The translations under genes and the position numbers were made by a program. 64,000 nucleotides of DNA from contig NZ_NPKR01000001.1 of assembly GCF_008329535.1 (NCBI RefSeq), positions 124,001 to 188,000 on the forward strand, written 5' to 3'. This DNA is from Mycolicibacterium sp. P1-18. GTDB lineage: Bacteria; Actinomycetota; Actinomycetes; Mycobacteriales; Mycobacteriaceae. The notes beneath the pieces were generated by a model. That model saw nothing but the letters and a program-made list of their open reading frames with translations, ran no database searches and was not told where the DNA came from. Below are positions 43,892-51,269 of the stretch, one piece after another (within the stretch, counting starts at the first letter, position 1; every line of letters starts with the position of its first letter).

Positions 43892-45214
43892 TCAGAACAG
43901 GATCTGGGCCACTGAGTAAATGATCAACCCCGCGAGCGAACCCACCACGGTGCCGTTGATGCGGATGAACTGCAGGTCACGGCCCACGTGCAACTCGATC
44001 CGCTTGCTGGCCTCGTCGGCATCCCAGCGCTCGATGGTCTCGGTGATGATGGCTGTGATCTCCGTCCCATACTGCGAGACGAGGTGCTGAGCGGCCCGGA
44101 CGATCCACTTGTCGACCTTGTCCCGCAGCTGCTCGTCGTCGCGCAACGACTCACCGACGTGCACCACCGAGTCGGCGATGCGGGTGCGCAACGTCGAGGT
44201 GGGATCGTCGACGGATTCGAGGAAGATGCGCTTGGCGGTGGTCCACGCCGTCTCGGCGGCCTTGGCCACCTCGTCGCGGGCCATGATCTGGTCCTTGATG
44301 TTCTCGGCGCGGGCGATCGTCGCCTCGTCGTTCTGCAGGTCGTCGGCGAACTCGAACAGGAACTTCGTCGCCGACTTGCGCAGCTCGTGCTCGGGGTTGC
44401 GGCGCACCTTGTCGGTGAAGTCCATCAACTCCCGGTGGATGCGGTCACCGACCAGTCCGTCGACCCACCGCGGCGTCCACGTCGGCGAATCGCGTTCGAT
44501 GACGCGCTCGATGATCTCGTCGGCGTTGAGCGACCACTCGAACGCGCGGTCGGCGAGCAACTGCAACAGCGCCTCCTGGCGGTGCTCGGCCAGCATGCTC
44601 GAGAGCACCCTGCCCACCGGCGGTCCCCACTGCGGCTGCCCGATGCGCTTGACGATCATCTTGTCGAGCACCTGCTGCACGTCGTCGTCGCGGAGCATCT
44701 CCACGAGCACCCGCAACGCGGTCGACGCCTCGGCGGCAACCCGTTCGGCGTTCCTCGCGTCGGCCAGCCACTTGCCCGTCCGCTCGGCGACGTGCGCGTC
44801 GCGCAGTTTGGTGGCGATCACCTCGGGCGACATGAAGTTCTCCCGCACGAAGTCGCCGAGCCCCTCGCCGAGCTGGTCCTTCTTGCGCTTGATGATCGCG
44901 GTGTGCGGGATCGGGATCCCCAGCGGATGCTTGAACAGCGCCGTCACGGCAAACCAGTCGGCCAGCGCGCCGACCATGCCGGCCTCCGCCGCGGCCCGGA
45001 CGTAGCCGACCCACCCGGCGGCACCCTGGGACTGGGCCCACGTCGACACCAGGAAGACGACGGTCGCACCCAGCAGGAAGCCCAGCGCGACGGCCTTCAT
45101 CCTGCGCAGTCCGCGGCGACGCTCGGCGTCGGCGGCGGAGTCGACGCCTGCGATCGATTCTGCGAAGCTCGGCCGCTGGCCGGACGTGGTCACCACACCA
45201 CCATCATCCTGCAT
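43892..45214 (-). CDS. DUF445 family membrane protein
   Basis: 440 aa from ATG at 45214 (frame open to 45247). One N-terminal helix (RMKAVALGFLLGATVVFLVSTWA) and one C-terminal helix (IRINGTVVGSLAGLIIYSVAQILF) bracket a large helical region. YVRAAAEAGMVGALADWFAVTALFKHPLGIPIPHTAIIKRKKDQLGEGLGDFVRENFMSPEVI is the DUF445 signature. Counterpart of Rv0473; function unknown, conserved in actinobacteria. The 77-nt gap to the divergent TetR gene suggests possible control by that regulator. Confidence 0.86.
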   Translation of the reverse strand: MQDDGGVVTTSGQRPSFAESIAGVDSAADAERRRGLRRMKAVALGFLLGATVVFLVSTWAQSQGAAGWVGYVRAAAEAGMVGALADWFAVTALFKHPLGIPIPHTAIIKRKKDQLGEGLGDFVRENFMSPEVIATKLRDAHVAERTGKWLADARNAERVAAEASTALRVLVEMLRDDDVQQVLDKMIVKRIGQPQWGPPVGRVLSSMLAEHRQEALLQLLADRAFEWSLNADEIIERVIERDSPTWTPRWVDGLVGDRIHRELMDFTDKVRRNPEHELRKSATKFLFEFADDLQNDEATIARAENIKDQIMARDEVAKAAETAWTTAKRIFLESVDDPTSTLRTRIADSVVHVGESLRDDEQLRDKVDKWIVRAAQHLVSQYGTEITAIITETIERWDADEASKRIELHVGRDLQFIRINGTVVGSLAGLIIYSVAQILF

Positions 45215-45291
45215 GTCGTCGGCGGCGCCTCCGTCCCGTCGGTGCAACGGGCGAATTCGGCCGTATCATCTACTCCGGACGAGGGAATGGA

Positions 45292-46008
45292 ATGACGGCG
45301 GAAGTAGCAGGGGATGGTCCGGCGGGACCCATGAAGACCGACGGGCGCAAGCGGCGCTGGCATCAACACAAGGTCGACCGGCGCAACGAACTGGTCGACG
45401 GAACGCTGGATGCCATCCGGCTGCGCGGCAGCAACGTCAGCATGGACGAGATCGCCGCCGAGATCGGCGTCTCCAAGACGGTGCTGTACCGCTACTTCGT
45501 CGACAAGAACGACCTGACCACCGCGGTCATGATGCGGTTCGCGCAGACCACCCTGATCCCCAACATGGCCGCCGCGCTGACGGCCAATCTCGACGGGTAC
45601 GACCTGACCCGGGAGATCATCCGCGTCTACGTCGCCACCGTGGCCGCCGAGCCCGAGATCTACCCGTTCGTGATGGCAAACAGCTCGGCGAGCAAGAGCA
45701 AGGCGGTCGCCGACTCCGAACAGATCATCGCGCGCATGCTCGGGGTGATGCTGCGCAGGCGGATGGCCTCGGCCGGGATGGACACCCGGGGCGCGCAGCC
45801 GTGGGCGTTCATGATCGTCGGCGGCGTGCAGTTGGCCACCCACTCCTGGATGTCCCACCCGCGGATGACCTCCGACGAGCTGATCGACTACCTCACGATG
45901 CTGTCGTGGAACGCGCTGCGCGGCATCGTCGAGGCCAACGGATCGCTGGAGAACTTCAACTCGGCACCGCATCCGTCCCCGACTTTGCCGTCGCGCCTGC
46001 TTGACTGA
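45292..46008 (+). CDS. TetR-family transcriptional regulator
   Basis: 238 aa from ATG at 45292 (second ATG at 45331, MKTDGRKRR). The N-terminal HTH is GTLDAIRLRGSNVSMDEIAAEIGVSKTVLYRYFVDKNDLTTAV, with a C-terminal ligand domain rich in aromatic and Met residues (MIVGGVQLATHSWMSHPRM). Counterpart of Rv0472c. In M. tuberculosis the next genes are pcaA and umaA, mycolic-acid methyltransferases; here a PPK2 gene begins 4 nt after the stop, so the regulator may now control polyphosphate metabolism. Confidence 0.86.
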   Translation: MTAEVAGDGPAGPMKTDGRKRRWHQHKVDRRNELVDGTLDAIRLRGSNVSMDEIAAEIGVSKTVLYRYFVDKNDLTTAVMMRFAQTTLIPNMAAALTANLDGYDLTREIIRVYVATVAAEPEIYPFVMANSSASKSKAVADSEQIIARMLGVMLRRRMASAGMDTRGAQPWAFMIVGGVQLATHSWMSHPRMTSDELIDYLTMLSWNALRGIVEANGSLENFNSAPHPSPTLPSRLLD

Positions 46009-46012
46009 GGTC

Positions 46013-46873
46013 GTGACCGACGACCTGCCCGAGCTGTGGACCCACGAACCGCACGTCCACCTCGCGTTCAAACCGGGCGACTCCGTCGCCGCCATCGACA
46101 CCGACGCCACGCCCGGCTTCAAGGGCAGCAAGAGCGACGCACCCGACCTGCTGCTCGAACGCGCCGAGCGGTTCGCCCAACTGCAGGAAATGCTGTACGC
46201 CAACAGCCTCTCCGGTGACAACCGCAAGGTGCTGCTGGTGCTGCAGGGCATGGACACCTCTGGCAAGGGCGGCATCGTCAAACACGTTGTCGGAGCGGGC
46301 AATCCGCAAGGCATCCAGTACGCCAACTTCGGCAAGCCCACCGAGGAGGAACTGTCCCACGACTTCCTCTGGCGCATCGAGCAGAAGGTGCCCACGCCGG
46401 GGCACGTCGGCGTCTTCGACCGGTCGCACTACGAGGACGTGCTGATCGTCCGCGTGCACGACCTCGTCGCCCCCGAGGTGTGGAGCACCCGCTACGACAC
46501 CATCAACGACTTCGAGAAGCGGCTGACCCTCGACGGGACCACGATCGTCAAGGTGGCGATGTTCGTCTCGCTCGACGAGCAGAAGAAGCGGCTGTCCGAA
46601 CGCCTCGACCGGCCCGACAAGTTCTGGAAGTACAACCCCGCCGACGTCGACGAGCGGCTGCTGTGGCCCCGCTACCAGGAGGCGTATCAGGCGATGCTCG
46701 AACGCACGTCGACCGACATCGCGCCGTGGCACGTCATCCCCTGCGACCGCAAGTGGTATGCCCGCCTGGCCGTCACCGAGCTGCTGATCGAGGCACTCGA
46801 AGGGCTCGACTTGTCGTGGCCGCCAGCCGATTTCGACATCGACACGGAGAAGGCGCGGCTCAAGTCCGCCTGA
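46013..46873 (+). CDS. Polyphosphate kinase 2 family protein
   Basis: 286 aa from GTG at 46013, four nt after the TetR stop (a TTG at 46001 would overlap). Walker A LLVLQGMDTSGKGGIVKHVV at about 74-93, Walker B GVFDRSHYEDVLIVRVHD with Asp 136, and the lid RPDKFWKYNPADVDERLLW. It uses polyphosphate to phosphorylate nucleotides (NDP to NTP, or NMP to NDP). DTSGKGG instead of DAAGKGG places it in a different PPK2 class from the second copy at 60-61 kb; class III is the best fit by eye. Probably co-transcribed with the TetR gene. Confidence 0.87.
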   Translation: MTDDLPELWTHEPHVHLAFKPGDSVAAIDTDATPGFKGSKSDAPDLLLERAERFAQLQEMLYANSLSGDNRKVLLVLQGMDTSGKGGIVKHVVGAGNPQGIQYANFGKPTEEELSHDFLWRIEQKVPTPGHVGVFDRSHYEDVLIVRVHDLVAPEVWSTRYDTINDFEKRLTLDGTTIVKVAMFVSLDEQKKRLSERLDRPDKFWKYNPADVDERLLWPRYQEAYQAMLERTSTDIAPWHVIPCDRKWYARLAVTELLIEALEGLDLSWPPADFDIDTEKARLKSA

Positions 46874-46875
46874 TG

Positions 46876-46935
46876 CGCCGAGACTACGGAAGTTGACGGA
46901 TTTCGCCCAATTTCCGTCAACGACCGTAGCCTCGC
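46876..46935. repeat. Palindromic intergenic repeat, copy 1
   Basis: Arms CTACGG-n2-GTTGACGGA (46884-46900) and TCCGTCAAC-n2-CCGTAG (46913-46929), with outer CGCCGAG partly paired to CTCGCG. It lies between the convergent PPK2 and endonuclease genes and supplies the last codons and the TGA stop of the endonuclease gene. The stem could act as a bidirectional terminator. The left arm is 24/25 identical to that of copy 2. Confidence 0.8.
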
Positions 46936-47768
46936 GACGCCAACGCCTCCCGCACTCGCGCGACGACCCTGGCGCGTTCCTCCCGCAACTGGCGGGCGCT
47001 CACCCGCACGATCGACCAGCCGCACCTGGCGAGGAACTCGAGTCGGTCGATGTCGTTGGCGTAGTCGTCGGCATTGGTGAAGTGGTGCGCGCCGTCATAC
47101 TCGACACCCACCCGCCACTCCGTCCACCCCATGTCGATTCGGCGCACCGTGCGACCGGCGACCACCGGAATCTGCGTCTGGGGCTGCGGCAATCCCGCAC
47201 GGACCAACGCGAGTCGTAGGCGGGTTTCCTGAGGCGACTCCGCGCCACCGTTGACGAGGGCGAGTGCCCGCCGAAGCCCGCGCACGCCTCGCGCTCCCGG
47301 GTATCTCGCCGCGACCGCGTGGACGTCCTCCACCGGCAGCCGGGTGGCGTTCGACAGCGCGTCGATCCTGATGACGGCCTGCTCGAGCGGGAGCCGGCGG
47401 CCGAGGTCGAACGCCGTCCGCGCAGCCGTCGTGCACCGCATCTCGCCGATCAGCCGCATCTCGTCGGCGGCGATCGCGCCACTGCGCACGACGATGCCGC
47501 GAGGTGACGGATGGCGAATTCGCCCGAGTTCCGCCGGCTCGCCCGCGGACAGCCACTTGGTGCCCAGCAGCGCCGCCGCGGAGTTGCCGACCAGCGTCGC
47601 CGCGCGGTTGGACCACAGCCAGGCGGCCTCGGCGCGGTCAAGCGCAGTCAACTCGACGTCACGCGGCACGTAGACGTTCCGATGCAGCTTCACGTAGCGC
47701 AGGCGCAGGTCGTTGCGCGTGACCCGCCCGCCCGGAACGGCCTCCGACGCCACGATCAATTCGCTCAC
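46917..47768 (-). CDS. DUF559/Vsr-like endonuclease-domain protein with AbiEi-like N-terminus
   Basis: 283 aa, GTG or ATG-type start at 47768. The N-terminal 120 residues resemble AbiEi-type winged-helix proteins (TRNDLRLRYVKLHRNVYVPRDVELTALDRAEAAW). SPQETRLRLALVRAGLPQPQTQ leads into a PD-(D/E)xK fold: VRRIDMGWTEWRVGVEYDGAHHFTNADDYANDIDRLEFLARCGWSIVRVSARQL, with Asp 212, Glu 223, Asp 225 and His 228 as likely metal ligands. Many paralogues occur in mycobacteria; roles in DNA repair, defence or element mobility are not established. It is enclosed by near-identical palindromic repeats. Confidence 0.8.
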   Translation of the reverse strand: MSELIVASEAVPGGRVTRNDLRLRYVKLHRNVYVPRDVELTALDRAEAAWLWSNRAATLVGNSAAALLGTKWLSAGEPAELGRIRHPSPRGIVVRSGAIAADEMRLIGEMRCTTAARTAFDLGRRLPLEQAVIRIDALSNATRLPVEDVHAVAARYPGARGVRGLRRALALVNGGAESPQETRLRLALVRAGLPQPQTQIPVVAGRTVRRIDMGWTEWRVGVEYDGAHHFTNADDYANDIDRLEFLARCGWSIVRVSARQLREERARVVARVREALASRGYGR

Positions 47769-47812
47769 ACCCTGTTAGGCGCGCGGGAGTGACGATCGGT
47801 TCCGTCGACGTT

Positions 47813-47874
47813 CGCCGAGACTACGGAAGCTGACGGAATTCACGCCGAATCCGTCAACAACCGTCGTGTCGGCG
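47813..47874. repeat. Palindromic intergenic repeat, copy 2
   Basis: Left arm 47813-47837 and right arm 47850-47874, 20 of 25 positions complementary, loop of 12. It ends one base from the stop codon of fadB2. Same orientation as copy 1, with which its left arm shares 24 of 25 bases. Confidence 0.8.
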
Positions 47875-47875
47875 G

Positions 47876-48730
47876 CTAGTAGCTGTAGAAGCCCTGACCC
47901 GACTTCTTGCCCAGCTGCCCGGCCTCGACCATCCGCTGCAGCAGCGGCGGCGGACCGTAGAGCGGCTCCTTGAACTCGTCGAACATCGAGTCCGCGATGA
48001 GCTTCAGCGTGTCGAGTCCGACGAGGTCGCTCAGCTTCAGCGGGCCCATCGGGTGCGACAGCCCCGCGACGACGGCGGTGTCGATGTCCTCGACGGTCGC
48101 CACACCGGCCTCGGCCATCCGGATCGCCGCCAGCAGGTAGGGCACCAGCAGCGCGTTGACGACGAAGCCCGAGCGGTCGGTGCAGCGCACCACCTTCTTG
48201 CCGAGCGTCTCGCCCGCGAATTGCGCTACTCGCTCCAGCGCCGCGTCGCTGGTGACCAGCGTCGGCACCAGCTCCACCAGCGGCAGCACCGGCACCGGGT
48301 TGAAGAAGTGCAGGCCCAGCACGCGGCTGGGGTTCTTCGTCGCCGCGGCGATCTTCATGATCGGGATGCTGGACGTATTCGACGCCAGCACCGCGTCGGG
48401 ATCGGCGATCGCCTCGTCGAGCTGGGCGAAGACCTTCGCCTTGACCGCGGCGTCCTCGACGATGGCCTCGACCACCAGCTGGCGGTCGGCCAGCTCGGCG
48501 ACGTCGGTGGCGACGCTCAGCCGCGCGAGCGCCTCGTCACGCTCGGCCTCGGTGAGCTTGCCCCTGCTGACCCCGCGCTCCAGCGACGAGACGATGCGCC
48601 CGCGGCCGGCCTCGACCAGCGCCTCGGTGGGCTCGTAGATGCGCACGTCGACGCCTGCGCGCAGCGACACCTCCGCGATGCCCGCGCCCATCTGTCCGGC
48701 GCCCACGACGCCTACCCGTTCGATAGTCAT
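47876..48730 (-). CDS. fadB2: 3-hydroxybutyryl-CoA dehydrogenase
   Basis: 284 aa, ATG at 48730. NAD(P)-dependent oxidation of 3-hydroxybutyryl-CoA (beta-oxidation/storage lipid turnover; activity shown for the M. tuberculosis FadB2 homologue). RVGVVGAGQMGAGIAEVSLRAG (NAD site), VVEAIVEDAAVKAKVF, SNTSSIPI, LHFFNPVPVLPLVELVPT (catalytic His-Glu region) and SGFVVNALLVPYLLAAIRMAE. The C-terminus is GKKSGQGFYSY. Counterpart of Rv0468. It lies between two palindromic repeat copies, next to aceA on the same strand. Confidence 0.93.
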   Translation of the reverse strand: MTIERVGVVGAGQMGAGIAEVSLRAGVDVRIYEPTEALVEAGRGRIVSSLERGVSRGKLTEAERDEALARLSVATDVAELADRQLVVEAIVEDAAVKAKVFAQLDEAIADPDAVLASNTSSIPIMKIAAATKNPSRVLGLHFFNPVPVLPLVELVPTLVTSDAALERVAQFAGETLGKKVVRCTDRSGFVVNALLVPYLLAAIRMAEAGVATVEDIDTAVVAGLSHPMGPLKLSDLVGLDTLKLIADSMFDEFKEPLYGPPPLLQRMVEAGQLGKKSGQGFYSY

Positions 48731-48747
48731 ACCGTCACCCTTACATA

Positions 48748-48811
48748 CGCCGAGTGCACGGTTGCTGACGCGCCTTCTCGACGTATGCGTTCAACAACCG
48801 TGCACTCGGCG
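48748..48811. repeat. Palindromic intergenic repeat, copy 3
   Basis: Arms of 21 nt (48748-48768 and 48791-48811) complementary at 20 of 21 positions, loop of 22. The left arm begins CGCCGAGTGCACGGTTG, a variant of copies 1 and 2 (shared frame CGCCGAG-n4-ACGG-n2-G-Y-TGA, allowing one mismatch). Sits between fadB2 and the aceA stop. Confidence 0.8.
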
Positions 48812-48826
48812 GTAGTGAATTAGCGC

Positions 48827-50113
48827 CTAGTGGAACTGGCCCTCTTCGGTCGAGCCCGCGAGCGCGGTGGTCGACGAGGTCGGGTCCACGGTGGTGGCGA
48901 TCCGGTCGAAGTAGCCGGCGCCGACCTCACGCTGGTGCTTCGTGGCGGTGTAACCGCGCTCCTCGGCGGCGAACTCGCGCTCCTGCAGCTCGACGTAGGC
49001 GCTCATCTGGTTGCGGGCGTAACCGTGGGCCAGATCGAACATCGAGTAGTTGAGGGCGTGGAAGCCGGCCAGGGTGATGAACTGGAACTTGAAGCCCATC
49101 GCGCCCAGCTCGTTCTGGAACTTCGCGATGGTCGCGTCGTCCAGGTGCTGCTTCCAGTTGAACGACGGCGAGCAGTTGTAGGCCAGCATCTGGTCGGGGA
49201 ACTCGCTCTTGACGCCCTCGGCGAACTTCTTGGCCAGCTCCAGGTCCGGGGTGCCGGTCTCCATCCAGATGAGGTCGGAGTACGGCGCGTAGGACTTGGC
49301 GCGGGCGATGCAGGGCTCCAGGCCGTTCTTGACCCGGTAGAAGCCTTCCTTGGTGCGCTCGCCGGTGATGAACGGCTGGTCGCGCTCGTCGACGTCGGAG
49401 GTGATCAGCGTGGCTGCCTCGGCGTCGGTGCGGGCGATGACGACCGTGGGGACGTCGGCGACGTCGGACGCGAGGCGGGCCGAGGTCAGGGTGCGGATGT
49501 GCTGCTGGGTGGGGATCAGCACCTTGCCACCGAGGTGGCCACACTTCTTCTCCGAGGCCAGCTGGTCCTCCCAGTGCGAACCGGCGACACCGGCGGCGAT
49601 CATGGCCTTCTGCAGCTCGTAGACGTTCAGCGCGCCACCGAAGCCGGCTTCGCCGTCGGCGACGATCGGGGCCAGCCAGTTCTCGACCGAGCGGTCACCC
49701 TCGACCTTGGCGATCTGGTCGGCGCGCAGCAGCGCGTTGTTGATGCGGCGCACGACCTGCGGCACCGAGTTGGCCGGGTAGAGGCTCTGGTCGGGGTAGG
49801 TGTGGCCGGAGAGGTTCGCGTCGCCGGCGACCTGCCAACCCGACAGGTAGATGGCCTTGAGGCCGGCGCGGACCTGCTGCACGGCCTGGTTGCCGGTCAG
49901 GGCGCCCAGCGAGTTGACGTAGTCCATGTCGTGGAGCTGCTCCCACAGCACCTCGGCGCCGCGGCGGGCCAGCGTGCTCTCCTCGACGACGTGTCCCTGC
50001 AGGGCGACGACGTCCTCCGGGGTGTACGTGCGGGTGATGCCCTTCCAGCGAGGGTTGTTGTCCCAGTCGTGCTGGATTTGTTCGGGTGACTTCGGCGTGC
50101 CAACGGTGGACAT
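48827..50113 (-). CDS. aceA: Isocitrate lyase
   Basis: 428 aa, ATG at 50113 with GGAG nearby. Glyoxylate-shunt enzyme splitting isocitrate into succinate and glyoxylate; also methylisocitrate lyase in mycobacteria (Icl1). Active site KKCGH with Cys 191, [46 protein letters not shown] and [12 protein letters not shown]. Counterpart of Rv0467. The 260-nt upstream region holds RamB-type half-sites and two perfect palindromes, consistent with induction on acetate and fatty acids. Confidence 0.97.
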   Translation of the reverse strand: MSTVGTPKSPEQIQHDWDNNPRWKGITRTYTPEDVVALQGHVVEESTLARRGAEVLWEQLHDMDYVNSLGALTGNQAVQQVRAGLKAIYLSGWQVAGDANLSGHTYPDQSLYPANSVPQVVRRINNALLRADQIAKVEGDRSVENWLAPIVADGEAGFGGALNVYELQKAMIAAGVAGSHWEDQLASEKKCGHLGGKVLIPTQQHIRTLTSARLASDVADVPTVVIARTDAEAATLITSDVDERDQPFITGERTKEGFYRVKNGLEPCIARAKSYAPYSDLIWMETGTPDLELAKKFAEGVKSEFPDQMLAYNCSPSFNWKQHLDDATIAKFQNELGAMGFKFQFITLAGFHALNYSMFDLAHGYARNQMSAYVELQEREFAAEERGYTATKHQREVGAGYFDRIATTVDPTSSTTALAGSTEEGQFH

Positions 50114-50269
50114 CGGGGCTCCTTCGAGTACGAGTGCCGGCGACGTTGCCTTCGTTCGTTGTTAACGCCACCGCGCATTTAGCTTTTCTGCTGACACGAC
50201 CATGACACAGCACATAGCCGCAGGTCCACCGGTTTCGGTTGCCAATTTTCGCCAAGCATTACGCGCATC

Positions 50270-50286
50270 TTGCGAAGGTTGCGAAG
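50270..50286. promoter_or_regulatory. RamB-type half-sites upstream of aceA
   Basis: Two direct copies of TTGCGAAG (50270-50277, 50279-50286), nine nt apart. The same TGCGAAG half-site forms the inverted repeat in front of ramB, supporting binding of the same regulator. Confidence 0.55.
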
Positions 50287-50296
50287 TAACTGCTGA

Positions 50297-50310
50297 CTGA
50301 ACCGGTTCAG
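50297..50310. promoter_or_regulatory. Perfect palindrome CTGAACCGGTTCAG
   Basis: 14-bp perfect palindrome upstream of aceA, 2 nt from a second one. Candidate operator of a regulator other than RamB. Confidence 0.5.
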
Positions 50311-50312
50311 AA

Positions 50313-50328
50313 GTTACCGCGCGGTAAC
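50313..50328. promoter_or_regulatory. Perfect palindrome GTTACCGCGCGGTAAC
   Basis: 16-bp perfect palindrome, about 200 nt upstream of the aceA ATG and 45 nt past the stop of the thioesterase gene. Candidate operator, or together with its neighbour a terminator stem for the thioesterase transcript. Confidence 0.5.
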
Positions 50329-50373
50329 ACAACGGCGCAGGTCAGTACGCTCGTACTGTTAAACCCGATCGAT

Positions 50374-51192
50374 TCAGAGCGGGAAGATACTGGCGACGGC
50401 CTTGACCTCGTCGCCGACCACGTATGTGAGCGTCGTAACACTGCGATCGGCGAGATCTGCACCGAACCGATCGGTCGAACCGGCCGGATAGTCGTGCCGC
50501 AGAATCTCCAGCCGGTCGCCCAACGCCACCGGCAGGTCGTGCTCGATGGTCACCCGCAGCGGCTTGGCGACCAACTCCGGCTTGTCCACGAGGTAGTCCT
50601 CGATGACGCTCCAGTACACCGAGTTGTTCATGTGGTCGAAGATGTCGATGTCGCTGACGCGGACGGGATGGGCCCGGACGTCGACGGCGTCCTCCCGGGC
50701 GCCGGCCGTCAGGTAGGCCTTCCACCGCAACCGGTTGACCGGAGTCGTCTTCTGCAGACCCGCGATGAAGTCGTCGGAGATGCGCGCCGGTCCCTGCGTC
50801 TCGCGGTTGATGTTGATCCAGAAGGCCTCGGATTCGATCCGCCCGCCCCGGCGCCCGTCGATGCGCACCCGCATGTCGCACCACCGGTTGGAGGTGCCCG
50901 AACACCACCGCCGCAGCCGGAGCATGTCCTTGAACACGATCGGCTCGATCATGTCGATCATGGTGCGGCGGACGATCCACAGCGGATGCGTCTCCTCGAA
51001 CCCCATCTCGCGCAGCTGATCGGATCCGACGTCCTGGATGTGCCGGGTGGCGGCGTCGAACTTCAGCCGGCCCGCGCGGTCGACGTCGGCCACCCGCAGT
51101 GGCCACTCGACGTCGAAGACGTCCGGATGCGGATGGGGGACGGGCATCATCGTCTTCGCCAGACCGGTGCTCGGCCCACCCACGGTGCTCAC
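50374..51192 (-). CDS. Acyl-ACP thioesterase-like (FatA/FatB family) protein
   Basis: 272 aa, GTG at 51192. Double hotdog: WPLRVADVDRAGRLKFDAATRHIQDVGSDQLREMGFEETHPLWIVRRTMIDM is the first, VRVSDIDIFDHMNNSVYWSVIEDYLVDKPEL (catalytic-type Asn-His, HMNN) the second. Fits plant-type acyl-ACP thioesterases, releasing free fatty acids from acyl-ACP. Counterpart of Rv0466. It sits between aceA and ramB, divergent from ramB with the RamB inverted repeat in the 77-nt gap, so it may be under RamB control too. Confidence 0.85.
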   Translation of the reverse strand: MSTVGGPSTGLAKTMMPVPHPHPDVFDVEWPLRVADVDRAGRLKFDAATRHIQDVGSDQLREMGFEETHPLWIVRRTMIDMIEPIVFKDMLRLRRWCSGTSNRWCDMRVRIDGRRGGRIESEAFWININRETQGPARISDDFIAGLQKTTPVNRLRWKAYLTAGAREDAVDVRAHPVRVSDIDIFDHMNNSVYWSVIEDYLVDKPELVAKPLRVTIEHDLPVALGDRLEILRHDYPAGSTDRFGADLADRSVTTLTYVVGDEVKAVASIFPL

Positions 51193-51229
51193 GAGCCAGA
51201 TAATGCCACGAGAGCGGCCTGTGCCAATC

Positions 51230-51250
51230 CTGCGAAGGGTGTCTTCGCAG
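51230..51250. promoter_or_regulatory. RamB-type inverted repeat in the ramB promoter
   Basis: Perfect inverted repeat CTGCGAAG (51230-51237), 5-nt spacer, CTTCGCAG (51243-51250). TATGCT at 51257-51262 then follows, a -10 hexamer eight bases before the ramB GTG, giving a leaderless transcript. An operator here would block the promoter, i.e. autorepression. Confidence 0.65.
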
Positions 51251-51269
51251 AGTGATTATGCTGGTCGGC

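Noticed and set aside
46001..46012. TTG at 46001 as the PPK2 start
   Set aside because: It would overlap the TetR stop by eight bases and adds only four residues; GTG at 46013, four nt after the stop, is simpler. Not excluded.
46917..47768. Toxin-antitoxin pair
   Set aside because: The AbiEi-like N-terminus suggested one, but no AbiEii-type partner gene lies next to it; the C-terminal domain is a nuclease in the same protein.
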